Under the pieces are notes generated by a model. That model was not told the DNA's origin. It did no database searches and saw only the letters and a program-made list of their open reading frames with translations. Shown here piece by piece: positions 26,004-34,158 of a DNA stretch of 64,000 bases. A program made the position numbers and the translations under genes. Every line of letters starts with the position of its first letter. Positions within the stretch are counted from its first letter, which is position 1. This DNA comes from a bacterium. Lineage in GTDB: Bacteria; UBA6262; WVXT01. The stretch lies in contig DATKVN010000010.1 of NCBI GenBank assembly GCA_035530055.1, positions 6,799 to 70,798 of the forward strand, given 5' to 3'.

Positions 26004-26210
26004 CCTCCCTTTCGGGAGGACTCCAAAGACCCTGGAGTCCTTGCGAAAGCAAGGTCCCCTATATACCTCCCTTTCGGGAGGACTCCAAAGACCCTGGAGT
26101 CCTTGCGAAAGCAAGGTCCCCTATATACCTCCCTCTCGGCAGGACTCCAAAGACCCTGGAGTCCTTGCGAAAACAAGGTCCCCTATATACCTCCCTCTCG
26201 GCAGGACTCC
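26004..26210. repeat. 62-bp tandem array of triple hairpins
   Basis: Three full units and a partial fourth start at 26004, 26066, 26128 and 26190, exactly 62 bp apart. Each unit folds into three stems: CCTCCC-TTTC-GGGAGG, GGACTCC-loop-GGAGTCC, and CTTGC-GAAA-GCAAG with a GNRA-type loop. Units 3 and 4 share the CTCTCGGCAGG variant. Single stems of the same kind occur at about 33.3, 35.7, 43.5, 46.9, 47.0, 51.1 and 61.1 kb. The array separates cobO from the TonB receptor gene. Confidence 0.85.
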
Positions 26211-26222
26211 GGACTTTTTCAA

Positions 26223-26768
26223 TTAATATTCGATGCCTCTTCTTTCTTTTACGCCTCGATGAAAGGGGTGTTTTATTTTCTTCATCTCGGTTACTAAATC
26301 TGCTCTTTTTATAATTTTCTTGGTTGCTCCTCTTCCAGTTAAAATAATTTCTAAGGACTCTGGTTTCTTCTCCAGAAGCTGCAAAATTTCTTCTTCCTTC
26401 AAAAATCCGTCCCGTAAAGCAATCAGTATCTCGTCTAAAATTACCATGTCATAGTTCTTCTGAAATATTTCCTTAATAGACTCTATTGCCTTCAGACATT
26501 TTTCTCTTATCCCTTCCGGTGGAATATTTTTATAGAAATGGGGATGCTGAGGAACAAAATTAACAATTTCTATTCCTAGTCCTTTCAGGACTTCCACCTC
26601 ACCGTAAGAGAAATCTTTCAGGTTTTTGAAGAAGTAAACAAAGCATACTTTAAACTTATGTCCTTTTGCCCTTATTGCCTGACCGATGCTCGCTGTAGTT
26701 TTACCTTTTCCGTCGCCGGTATAAATCTGAATTAATCCTTTCTCTTCCAATTTGTGACACCTCCTCAA
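26223..26768 (-). CDS. cobO: Cob(I)yrinic acid a,c-diamide / corrinoid adenosyltransferase
   Basis: A 181-residue CobA/BtuR-type ATP:corrinoid adenosyltransferase, which makes the cobalt-carbon bond of adenosylcobalamin. The P-loop IYTGDGKGKTTASIGQAIRA near the N-terminus is the family hallmark; YDMVILDEI and the late ILTGRGA also match. The ATG overlaps the btuD stop by 4 bp. It is the last gene of the B12 operon before the tandem repeat array. A PduO-type enzyme is excluded by the P-loop. Confidence 0.93.
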   Translation of the reverse strand: MRRCHKLEEKGLIQIYTGDGKGKTTASIGQAIRAKGHKFKVCFVYFFKNLKDFSYGEVEVLKGLGIEIVNFVPQHPHFYKNIPPEGIREKCLKAIESIKEIFQKNYDMVILDEILIALRDGFLKEEEILQLLEKKPESLEIILTGRGATKKIIKRADLVTEMKKIKHPFHRGVKERRGIEY

Positions 26769-27631
26769 GATAACCCCTTCGGGGTACTTCTGGCGGTTAA
26801 TTTTTTCTCCCGGTACTTTCTGGACATCAATTTGCTAAGCAAAGTTACCCGGGGTGCGCCAGTAACAGGATTCTCTTCCACAAGAACTTTGCTCTGGTAT
26901 ACCCTGGAAAGATTCTCTTCAGTTATTACCTCTTTGGGGCTTCCCATTTTATAAATTCTGCCGGTATCAAGCAGAATCAAACGGTCGCAGTACTCACTGG
27001 CTAAATTCAAATCGTGAGCTACTATAATTACAGTCAGTCTCTTTTCAGTATTCAATTTCTTGATGAGATCGTAAATCTCTATCTGGTATCCTATATCCAG
27101 ATGCGCAGTGGGTTCATCGAGCAACATTACCTGTGACCTCTGGGCTAAAGCACGGGCAATTATTACTCTCTGTCTTTCCCCTCCGGAAAGTTCGAAAATT
27201 AGACGATTGCTAAAACTGAGCGTGTTGGTTAGAGTCATTGCTTGAGAAGCAATTTGCAAATCTCTTTCTGATTCGAATCCAAAACCTGAGAGCCAGGGTG
27301 ACCTTCCCATGAGAACGACCTCGCCAACTGTAAATGGGAAAGGGAAATAGGTATCTTGGGGAACGACTCCGATTATCTGGGCAATCTCTTTTTGGCTCAG
27401 TGCTAACAGATTTTTCCCATGGAGATGGACTTCTCCTTCCTGAGGCATTAAAACCCTGGAGAGTATCCTCAGGATTGTTGTCTTGCCCGAGCCATTGGGT
27501 CCTATTATGCCCAGAATCTCTCCCTCTCTTACCTCAAAAGAGAGACCATCGAGCACCCAGCTCTCGTCATACCTAAATCTCAAATCTTTAACTCTAAAAA
27601 AAGGGGTCAGAGTCATTTTTTCTCCATCCAT
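26765..27631 (-). CDS. btuD: Cobalamin/Fe3+-siderophore-type ABC transporter ATPase
   Basis: A 288-residue ATP-binding subunit. Walker A is GPNGSGKTT, the signature is ELSGGERQR, Walker B is VMLLDEPTAHLD, and the switch histidine lies in IIVAHDLNLA. VVPQDTYFPFPFTVGEVV is typical of the BtuD/FhuC/FepC group. Gene context with btuC, btuF and cob genes favours cobalamin over iron chelates. A B12-family-independent repeat lies between btuC and this gene. Confidence 0.9.
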   Translation of the reverse strand: MDGEKMTLTPFFRVKDLRFRYDESWVLDGLSFEVREGEILGIIGPNGSGKTTILRILSRVLMPQEGEVHLHGKNLLALSQKEIAQIIGVVPQDTYFPFPFTVGEVVLMGRSPWLSGFGFESERDLQIASQAMTLTNTLSFSNRLIFELSGGERQRVIIARALAQRSQVMLLDEPTAHLDIGYQIEIYDLIKKLNTEKRLTVIIVAHDLNLASEYCDRLILLDTGRIYKMGSPKEVITEENLSRVYQSKVLVEENPVTGAPRVTLLSKLMSRKYREKKLTARSTPKGLS

Positions 27632-27674
27632 TTTTCAACCATCTCGAGATTGTTTCACTTCGTTCGCAATGACA
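27632..27674. repeat. CGAGATTG...CGCAATGACA palindromic repeat
   Basis: A short copy of the family also seen at 23.45 and 63.9 kb, inserted between btuC and btuD. Confidence 0.6.
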
Positions 27675-28706
27675 TTAATGGAAAAAGATTGTCTTCTTTT
27701 TCCTGAGAAGATAGATGAAAAAGGGGCCTCCACATATGGCAGTTATCACTCCTACGGGAATTTCTGTGGGCGCCATGAGCGTCCTGGCAAGAGTATCGGC
27801 AAGTATAAGATATATACTTCCGAATAGTCCAGCTGCGGGCAAAAGTAGCCTGTGGTCTGAGCCGATAATCATTCTCATAAGATGAGGAATTAATATACCC
27901 ACGAACCCTATAAGACCACTGACTGAAACAGCAGCACCTGTAATTAGTGAAGCACCGATAAAAGCTATCTTTTTGGTGCGTTCTACGTCCAGACCGAGCT
28001 GAGTTGCTGATTCCTCTCCTAAGACTAAAAGATTGAGACCGCGAGCATAATAGAGAAGTATGAGAATTCCCACTATCACATATAACGAAACTATCACCAC
28101 CATAGGATACTCTTGTGAACTCAAGCTACCCATCAGCCAGAAAATTATTCCCTGCACCTTGTGGGGGCCGGCGATGGAGGTGATGAACATAATAATAGCT
28201 GCAAGTATGGCCCCGGTTACCACGCCCACTAAGAGCATTGTTTGAATCGATATTTTCCTGTGTATTTTCGAGATATGGTAAACAAAAAGGATGGTGAGTA
28301 GTCCTCCGGCAAAACCGAACAGGGGAATTGAGGGTAGGGTACCAATAGTAATGTTTAAACCAAGCAGAATAGCGATTATTGCTCCCAGGGCAGAACCACT
28401 GGAGACTCCCAGGATATAGGGGTCTGCCAAAGGATTTCTCAACAAAGCTTGCAAAACCACACCACTAACAGCAAGCGCTCCCCCTACCATGCAGGCAAGT
28501 AGTATTCTGGGAAGTCGCACCTTTAACAGAATTATTGCTTTAGTATTCCACCAAGTTTGACCAGGAGAATTAGAAAATATCTCAAGTAAATCCTTAAGTT
28601 TGATGTCCGCTGAGCCTTGAAAAGAACAAAATATTATGGTGACAATGAGAAGAATTATTAACAGGAGTATAGTTATTAGCCATTTTTTTAAACTTAAAAC
28701 TTTCAT
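27675..28706 (-). CDS. btuC: Cobalamin-type ABC transporter permease
   Basis: A 343-residue FecCD-family permease with about ten membrane helices. LKVRLPRILLACMVGGALAVSG, LLRNPLADPYILGVSSGSALGA and GFVGILIPHLMRMIIGSDHR are the diagnostic motifs. It forms the inner-membrane channel with BtuD and takes cobalamin from BtuF. The start overlaps btuF's stop by 4 bp. Confidence 0.93.
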   Translation of the reverse strand: MKVLSLKKWLITILLLIILLIVTIIFCSFQGSADIKLKDLLEIFSNSPGQTWWNTKAIILLKVRLPRILLACMVGGALAVSGVVLQALLRNPLADPYILGVSSGSALGAIIAILLGLNITIGTLPSIPLFGFAGGLLTILFVYHISKIHRKISIQTMLLVGVVTGAILAAIIMFITSIAGPHKVQGIIFWLMGSLSSQEYPMVVIVSLYVIVGILILLYYARGLNLLVLGEESATQLGLDVERTKKIAFIGASLITGAAVSVSGLIGFVGILIPHLMRMIIGSDHRLLLPAAGLFGSIYLILADTLARTLMAPTEIPVGVITAICGGPFFIYLLRKKKTIFFH

Positions 28707-29635
28707 CTTTGTGGCTCCAAAAATATTTCCGGATGTATTGCCTTAGCTATTTCCATAAGCCCCTCAATCATTCTCGGTCCGGGTCTGGTTAACAGATTAG
28801 CTTCAACTACATAGATTTGACCATTACGCACTGCGGATATATTCGTCCACCTCTTCCACCATTTTTTTTGAGCGAGACAGGGATCGTCTGGAGTCATCGA
28901 ACAGATGATAATCACCTCAGGGTCAGCCAAAAGAATCTCTTCCAGTGAGTATTTACGGTATCTAGAGGAGGAATGACCAACTACATTTCTTCCGCCAGCA
29001 ATCTCAATTAAATCATGGGCAAAGCTCCCCGGACCCACGGATATGAGTGGGTCTTTTCCCATTCCCAGAAATACACCAGGACGAGAGATTTCAGCGACTT
29101 TTTTCCTAACTCCGTGCAGTCTTTTCTTCAAAGCTTGCAAAAGTTCTCTTGCTCTTTCTTCTCGATATGTTAGCTTTGCTAATGAAGAAATGTTAGCAAA
29201 AATGTCCTCTATCTTTTTAGGGTCTAAAACGAAAACTTTAATGCCAAAATCTTCCAGTTGTTGGATTAATCGGGGAGTATTGGTTTTCAGAGTGGTCACT
29301 ACCAGGTCAGGTTCGAGTAATGCAATTGCTTCGATGTTGGGGTTTATGTATCCGCCTACTTTTGGCGTAGTTCTCGCTTGTTCAGGATAGTCACAATAGT
29401 CTGTTACTCCCACCATTTCATTATTCAGTCCCAGGGCAAAGAGTATCTCCGTGATGCTGGGGTCGAGAGAGACTATTCTCTGTGGAGGATGGTTGAATCT
29501 CACTTCTCTTTCGAGGTCATCTATGACTACGACTCCGTATGGAGAATTCGATTTTAAGGGTGGTGCTTGACTGCTGCAAGAGGATACCAACAAAATGGAA
29601 ATAATTAAGAAGATAAAATGATGTTTCATAGCCAT
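28703..29635 (-). CDS. btuF: Cobalamin-binding periplasmic lipoprotein
   Basis: A 310-residue class III substrate-binding protein. The signal sequence ends in the lipobox LLVSSC (Cys about 20), so it is probably lipid-anchored. LEREVRFNHPPQRIVSLDPSITEILFALG and the YPEQARTTPKVGG loop are typical of BtuF-like proteins, with a long linking helix (REERARELLQALKKRL) between lobes. The gene is first of the btuFCD set; a repeat-filled gap of about 180 bp separates it from cobS. Confidence 0.9.
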   Translation of the reverse strand: MAMKHHFIFLIISILLVSSCSSQAPPLKSNSPYGVVVIDDLEREVRFNHPPQRIVSLDPSITEILFALGLNNEMVGVTDYCDYPEQARTTPKVGGYINPNIEAIALLEPDLVVTTLKTNTPRLIQQLEDFGIKVFVLDPKKIEDIFANISSLAKLTYREERARELLQALKKRLHGVRKKVAEISRPGVFLGMGKDPLISVGPGSFAHDLIEIAGGRNVVGHSSSRYRKYSLEEILLADPEVIIICSMTPDDPCLAQKKWWKRWTNISAVRNGQIYVVEANLLTRPGPRMIEGLMEIAKAIHPEIFLEPQR

Positions 29636-29640
29636 ATTTC

Positions 29641-29813
29641 TCTTTTTGTAGCCGCAAAGCGTAAGCTTTGCCTCATTTTAGCAGAGCTATCGCTCTGCAG
29701 CTACAATTTTATGGGTAGTGTAGCCTTTTATGGTCGTAATCGTAATATAATTGTAGTGTAGCCCTTTATGGGCGTAATGTTTACGGGCATAAAGCCCTAC
29801 ACTACAAAAACCA
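29641..29813. repeat. Mixed palindromic repeats between cobS and btuF
   Basis: Contains GCAAAGCGTAAGCTTTGC (29654-29671), a GCAGAGCTATCGCTCTGC stem, and the long TAGTGTAGCCCTTTATGGGCG hairpin facing its inverse AAAGCCCTACACTAC (29753-29804). Related copies lie at about 48.75-48.82 and 58.13-58.20 kb. No gene is seen. Confidence 0.65.
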
Positions 29814-30551
29814 TTATAAACTAATAAGCGAGAAAATTAGGAGGCTGAAGACTTCGGTTAATTCGTTTATTGCGCCGAAGGTATCTCCAGTCATACCTCC
29901 AATTTTCCTGGTGATATACCTTGTTAAGATAAGAGTAAATAGAAATATACTCAAAATAAAGAGTGGCAATTGAGTTTTCAAAATCAGAAACGCTACTATT
30001 AATGTAAACAGTGTTGCCCCCAACCATTCTCTCAATCTTACCGGTTTACAGAAGAACTTTCCCAGACCTTCACTCTTTGCTCCTTTAGAGAGGGAGCCGG
30101 AGATTGCCATTGCCCATCTGCTGGATAGAGGCATCAACAGCAAAGCTTTGTATTTAATTACTTCGGGAATTCCCTCAAGAAGAGCAAATTTAAAAAGAAT
30201 CAGAATAATCAGTGCTATTGCGCCCATTGTGCCGATATGACTATCTCCCATTATCTTCAGTATCTCTTGTCTATCCTTGCCTGCGTAGAATCCGTCTACT
30301 GTATCGGCGAAACCATCCAGATGGAGCGCGCCGGTGAGAATAACTAAAAGAAGAATAATAGATAAATTAACTACTGAATGGTTCAAATGTTTTGAAAGCA
30401 CGAAGTTAAGCCCCACAAGACAACCACCAATCAAAAGACCAACAAAAGGGAAGTAGAATAAAGACCTGGATAGATAATTGCTGGTAACTTTACCTCTTTT
30501 GCCAGAGCTAAAGATAGTTAAAAACTGAATTGCTGCCACCATTGATTTCAT
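29814..30551 (-). CDS. cobS: Adenosylcobinamide-GDP ribazoletransferase (cobalamin synthase)
   Basis: A 245-residue polytopic membrane enzyme joining adenosylcobinamide-GDP with alpha-ribazole(-phosphate). The motif GALHLDGFADTVDGFYAGKDRQEILKIM carries the family's acidic metal-binding residues; MGAIALI and TRYITRKIGGMTGDTFGAINELTEV also match. Its start overlaps the cobT stop by 4 bp. It acts at the inner membrane in the nucleotide-loop branch of B12 assembly. Confidence 0.95.
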   Translation of the reverse strand: MKSMVAAIQFLTIFSSGKRGKVTSNYLSRSLFYFPFVGLLIGGCLVGLNFVLSKHLNHSVVNLSIILLLVILTGALHLDGFADTVDGFYAGKDRQEILKIMGDSHIGTMGAIALIILILFKFALLEGIPEVIKYKALLLMPLSSRWAMAISGSLSKGAKSEGLGKFFCKPVRLREWLGATLFTLIVAFLILKTQLPLFILSIFLFTLILTRYITRKIGGMTGDTFGAINELTEVFSLLIFSLISL

Positions 30552-31603
30552 AATCCTTCGGAAACTCCTGCATCGGGGAAGGTTGCCATCTGAGTCAATA
30601 TCTTTATACCTGCATCTACCATATTTATGCCCAGGGCTGCTCCAGTACCTTCACCAAGTCTGAGGTCTAAGTCGAGTAGGGGTTTTAAACCTAAAAAGCT
30701 CAACATTCGCTTATGGCCAGCTTCTGCTGAACAATGTGAGGGAATCAAGTAACTCTTAACTTTCGGTTCTATCTCTATTGCCAGAAGAGCTGCTGCCCCG
30801 GAGATGAATCCGTCGATAACCACAGGAATCCTGTGAGAAGCACCGGCAAGCATAATTCCCAGTAGTCCTCCGATTTCAAACCCTCCCACTTTGGATAGAA
30901 TATCGATCGGGTCATTGGGGTCTGGTCTATTGGTTTCTAATGCCTTCTTAATAACATCTATTTTACGCTTAAGTTTAAAGTCATCTATTCCTGTCCCCCT
31001 GCCGGTAATTTCTTCTGCAGATGTCTTGGTTATAGCTGCGAGAATTGCGCTGGATGGGGTGGTATTCCCAATTCCCATATCTCCTGTGCCAATAATATCT
31101 ATGCCTCTTTCCAGTTCTTCTTCCACAATTTCGATTCCTTCATTAATTGACCTTATTGCTTCTTCCCGGCTCATTGCCGGTTCTTTTACTATGTTTTTAG
31201 TTCCATAATTTATTTTTCTGATTATAAGATTGGGGTGGGGTTTTAAGTCGCAGGCAACTCCCATATCGACTACTACCACTCTTGCGCCTATGTGGCGAGC
31301 GAGAACGTTAATTCCTGCTCCTCCCTGTAAAAAGTTGTAAACCATCTGGCTGGTGACTTCCTGAGGAAAGACACTTACTCCTTCTTTTGCGATTCCATGG
31401 TCTCCGGCTAAAGTAAATATCACTTTATTCTTCAAATTGGGACTATCTTCTCTCTTGATTCCCACCACAATTTTTGCCAGCTCTTCCAGTCTTCCTAAAC
31501 TCCCTCTGGGTTTGGTGAGAAAGTCTAATCTCTTTTGCGTTTTTTCCATCATTTGTTGGTCGATTGGCTCAATCTTTTCAATAACTTTTCGAATTCTTTC
31601 CAT
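30548..31603 (-). CDS. cobT: Nicotinate-nucleotide-dimethylbenzimidazole phosphoribosyltransferase
   Basis: A 351-residue enzyme that activates the lower-ligand base to its ribotide. LTKPRGSLGRLEELA, VFTLAGDHGIAKEGVSVFPQEVT and the catalytic glutamate in LRLGEGTGAALG near the C-terminus are all present. It starts 2 nt after the cobU stop with a GGGGT site. Length is normal. No bluB or bza genes are in the window, so the lower-ligand base is presumably scavenged or made elsewhere. Confidence 0.96.
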   Translation of the reverse strand: MERIRKVIEKIEPIDQQMMEKTQKRLDFLTKPRGSLGRLEELAKIVVGIKREDSPNLKNKVIFTLAGDHGIAKEGVSVFPQEVTSQMVYNFLQGGAGINVLARHIGARVVVVDMGVACDLKPHPNLIIRKINYGTKNIVKEPAMSREEAIRSINEGIEIVEEELERGIDIIGTGDMGIGNTTPSSAILAAITKTSAEEITGRGTGIDDFKLKRKIDVIKKALETNRPDPNDPIDILSKVGGFEIGGLLGIMLAGASHRIPVVIDGFISGAAALLAIEIEPKVKSYLIPSHCSAEAGHKRMLSFLGLKPLLDLDLRLGEGTGAALGINMVDAGIKILTQMATFPDAGVSEGL

Positions 31604-31605
31604 TT

Positions 31606-32133
31606 TTACCCCTTTATCTTAACGGGAATCCCTGCCTCCAGCAAGTATACTTCGTCTGCCAGCTTAGCAACTACCTGGTTGGTTTGCCCGGCGATATCCC
31701 TAAAATTACGGCCTAATCTATTTTCTGGAACAATTCCCATCCCTACCTCGTTAGAAACTATTAGAGTGGTAAGGTTTCTCTTCTTGAGAGTCCTGAAGAA
31801 CTCTTTAATTTTCTTCAAAGTTGCTGCTTCTTTTTCTCCGGAAAGGAGAAGATTTGAAATCAAGATAGTTAAACAATCGACTATCACTATACTGGCTTTC
31901 CCTAATTTAGCCAAAATTTTTGATATATCTTTTCTTTCTTCTATAGTTTTCCAAGAAGCGGGGCGTCTTTTCTTGTGTCTCTCTATTCTTTTTTTCATCT
32001 CTTCATCGAGGGCAAAAGCAGTGGCGACATAAACTACCCCAGATTGTCCAGACGATAACTTCTTGGCCTGGGTAACAGCGAAACTGCTCTTCCCACTGCG
32101 TGCTCCACCTAAGATAAGGATTAACTTTCCCAT
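31606..32133 (-). CDS. cobU: Adenosylcobinamide kinase / guanylyltransferase
   Basis: A 175-residue bifunctional enzyme that phosphorylates adenosylcobinamide and transfers GMP. The P-loop GGARSGKS is at the N-terminus; ERHKKRRPASWKTIEE contains the GMP-accepting histidine, and TNEVGMGIVPEN appears as SNEVGMGIVPEN. The start at 32133 is chosen because GGAG lies 8 nt upstream; longer frames begin inside the riboswitch terminator. It is the first gene of the riboswitch-controlled operon. Confidence 0.95.
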   Translation of the reverse strand: MGKLILILGGARSGKSSFAVTQAKKLSSGQSGVVYVATAFALDEEMKKRIERHKKRRPASWKTIEERKDISKILAKLGKASIVIVDCLTILISNLLLSGEKEAATLKKIKEFFRTLKKRNLTTLIVSNEVGMGIVPENRLGRNFRDIAGQTNQVVAKLADEVYLLEAGIPVKIKG

Positions 32134-32152
32134 ATACATTTCTCCAAAAATT

Positions 32153-32182
32153 AAAAAACCCAACCTTCACTTGAAAGTTGGG
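32153..32182 (-). terminator. Intrinsic terminator of the cobalamin riboswitch
   Basis: A CCCAACTTTCA / TGAAGGTTGGG stem (32159-32182) is followed by six T residues (32158-32153) on the minus strand, 20 bp before the cobU start. This is the expression platform: ligand binding should favour termination. Confidence 0.88.
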
Positions 32183-32316
32183 ACTGAAGCCTTATGAATT
32201 CGGCCAACCCTCCCGCGAAGGCACTATATTGCAAACAGGTTCTCGGACTTGCTTCTGTTAAGAAGCTCACCGTTGCGGGGCAGTGTCCGGTTTTCACGGA
32301 CTTCCCCTATTTACAT
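32183..32316 (-). promoter_or_regulatory. Cobalamin riboswitch
   Basis: The minus-strand leader reads GGGGAAGTCCGTGAAAACCG, then ACTGCCCCGCAACGGTGAGC and AAGTCCGAGAACCTG, the conserved core of the cobalamin riboswitch in the right order and spacing. It sits between the promoter at 32333-32362 and the terminator at 32153-32182, upstream of cobU. Confidence 0.93.
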
Positions 32317-32332
32317 AAAAAATATTTAATTT

Positions 32333-32362
32333 ATTCTACTATATATGCTCTTCCTCTGTCAA
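32333..32362 (-). promoter_or_regulatory. Promoter of the B12 operon
   Basis: -35 TTGACA (32357-32362), an 18-bp spacer and -10 TAGAAT (32333-32338) on the minus strand; transcription would start near 32326, about 10 nt before the riboswitch core. The -35 box lies inside the last codons of the PHP gene. Confidence 0.65.
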
Positions 32363-33226
32363 GCACTTTCCTAATTTCGTCTTCCTATATTCTTTTAACT
32401 GTGATAGAACATCATAGGGAATTTCCTGATTTCCTATCAGAATTTCCTCATCCAATATCTCTCCGTGACAATCGGAGCCTCCAGTAATTAGAAGACCAAA
32501 CGCCTTAGCCCAACTCCGAAATCTCTTTACATCTTCAGAAGAATGCTTAGTATAGTAACCTTCAATTCCATCTAATCCAAAACCTTTGAGTTTTTGAATT
32601 ATTTCCTTGCTGTTTCCTCCATATAGAGGATGGGCGATAACAGAGATTCCTCCAAGCCGGGAGATCAGGTCGAGTGCTTCTTGAGAGGGCAATCTTAACT
32701 TAGGAACGTAGGCTGGTTTGCCATAAGCTAAATAGCGGTCGAAAGCTTCCTGGAGATAGTTAACAAATCCTTCTTCTTTTAAAACTTTCGCCACATGCAT
32801 TCTACCAACAGAACCTTTGCCAGCGAACTCAAATAATTGTTGGGGATCAATCTTAACTCCCAGATGGTCCAGTTTTTCTAAAATCTCGTAGGCTCTCTTG
32901 CGGCGTGCTTCCCTGAAATTGCGGAGTTTCTCCTGAAAATTCTCATCTTGCCAATCGATATAGTATCCCAGAATGTGTATCTCTTCATCTCGAGAAGACT
33001 CCGGCTCGACGCTTAGTTCCACTCCAGGAACGATTTCTACTCCCAATTTTTTTCCCGCCTTAATAGCCGAGGGGGTAGCATCAGTATTGTCGTGGTCAGT
33101 AATAGATATGGCGGCCAAACCCGCCTTGCTGGCATGCTTAACAATTTCTTCCGGAGTAAAAGCCCCGTCAGAAAATGTGCTATGTATATGCAAGTCTACG
33201 TATAGATTTTTCAAAATATGCTCCAT
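32339..33226 (-). CDS. PHP-domain phosphoesterase (TrpH/RNase AM-like)
   Basis: A 295-residue metal-dependent PHP-family hydrolase. DLHIHSTFSDG, ITDHDNTDA, PGVELSV, HILGYYID, VIAHPLY and GGSDCHG provide the metal-binding histidines and aspartates. The family includes nucleoside 3',5'-bisphosphate phosphatases and the 5'-3' exoribonuclease YciV/RNase AM. The exact substrate is not clear from sequence. Its last codons hold the -35 box of the B12 operon promoter. Confidence 0.88.
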   Translation of the reverse strand: MEHILKNLYVDLHIHSTFSDGAFTPEEIVKHASKAGLAAISITDHDNTDATPSAIKAGKKLGVEIVPGVELSVEPESSRDEEIHILGYYIDWQDENFQEKLRNFREARRKRAYEILEKLDHLGVKIDPQQLFEFAGKGSVGRMHVAKVLKEEGFVNYLQEAFDRYLAYGKPAYVPKLRLPSQEALDLISRLGGISVIAHPLYGGNSKEIIQKLKGFGLDGIEGYYTKHSSEDVKRFRSWAKAFGLLITGGSDCHGEILDEEILIGNQEIPYDVLSQLKEYRKTKLGKCLTEEEHI

Positions 33227-33239
33227 TAATAAGTAGATG

Positions 33240-33330
33240 CTGGAGTCCTGCCGATTTCATCGGGGGAATAACTATCTTCCTCCCTCTCGGGAGGACTCCA
33301 TACCCAGACTTTCTTCGGGAGGAATCCAGA
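33240..33330. repeat. CCTCCC/GGGAGG hairpin repeats
   Basis: Degenerate single stems of the 62-bp array family (GGAGTCC, CCTCCCTCTCGGGAGG, TTCTTCGGGAGG) in the gap between the PHP gene and tRNA-Gly. Confidence 0.6.
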
Positions 33331-33346
33331 AAAATTTAAAAATTAC

Positions 33347-33421
<75 letters not shown>

Positions 33422-33434
33422 TTTGATTAAGAAA

Positions 33435-33463
33435 ATTTTATTCCAAAAAGACCCTTTTGTCAA
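33435..33463 (-). promoter_or_regulatory. tRNA-Gly promoter
   Basis: -35 TTGACA (33458-33463), 17-bp spacer, -10 TAAAAT (33435-33440), ending 13 bp before the tRNA 5' end. Confidence 0.75.
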
Positions 33464-33480
33464 GTAAATGGTTAGAACCC

Positions 33481-34158
33481 TCATTTGCTGAATTTATATT
33501 TAAGTATAGTTAAAATGCCTGAAAGAGCATCTTTCCAGTTGATTTTCTTTCCCTCTTTTAATGTTCTGGGAGAATATGATATGGGGATTTCATGAATCTC
33601 GTAACCTTTCTTCAGCAATTTAACTGTAACTTCGGCTTCAAATTCAAACCTTTTTGCTTGCAATGTCAAATTTTTTAGAACGCCAGTTTCAAAGGCCTTA
33701 TAGCAGGTATATGAATCGGTGATCCTGGAACGGTATAATATATTGACTAACCAGGTCAAAAACTTGTTGCCTAAAAGGTAACGCAAGTAAATAGGTTTGT
33801 TAAATTGTAGAAATCTGGAACCATAAATAATCTTGGCTTTTCTATCCAGAATTGGTCTCATCAATTTATGGTACTCTTCGGGGTCATATTCTAAATCAGC
33901 ATCCTGTATGATTGTTACCTCTCCCTCAAGGTAGGGAATCGCTGTCCTTATTGCGCTTCCCTTTCCCTGGTTTTTCGTATGGTAAATTACTCTTATATTT
34001 TCATCCCTCAATTTTTCCAATATCTCTCTCGTCCTGTCAGTGGAACCGTCATCAACTATAACAATTTGCTTATCAATATTTACTTTTTTTACTTTGTCGA
34101 TGATGTTTAGTATCGTACTTTCTTCATTAAAAACTGGCATGATAACTGATAATTTCAC
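33481..34158 (-). CDS. Family 2 glycosyltransferase (dolichol-phosphate-mannose-synthase-like)
   Basis: A 225-residue GT-A glycosyltransferase. LSVIMPVFNEESTILNIIDKV, VIVDDGSTDRT, TIIQDADLEYDPEEY (metal-binding D-x-D region) and GSRFL are characteristic of DPM1-like enzymes that load a sugar on a polyprenyl phosphate. No C-terminal membrane helices are present. Its start overlaps the stop of the CCA-type gene by 4 bp. Donor and acceptor are not inferable. Confidence 0.88.
   Translation of the reverse strand: MKLSVIMPVFNEESTILNIIDKVKKVNIDKQIVIVDDGSTDRTREILEKLRDENIRVIYHTKNQGKGSAIRTAIPYLEGEVTIIQDADLEYDPEEYHKLMRPILDRKAKIIYGSRFLQFNKPIYLRYLLGNKFLTWLVNILYRSRITDSYTCYKAFETGVLKNLTLQAKRFEFEAEVTVKLLKKGYEIHEIPISYSPRTLKEGKKINWKDALSGILTILKYKFSK

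Noticed and set aside
26004-26210. Possible CRISPR array
   Set aside because: The 62-bp units are contiguous and nearly identical with no variable spacers, and no cas genes are nearby.
25578-26314. Long plus-strand frames over the receptor coil and the tandem array
   Set aside because: They are antisense readings of the repeated coiled-coil code and of 62-bp units; 62 is not divisible by 3, so they change frame between units and show no start signals.
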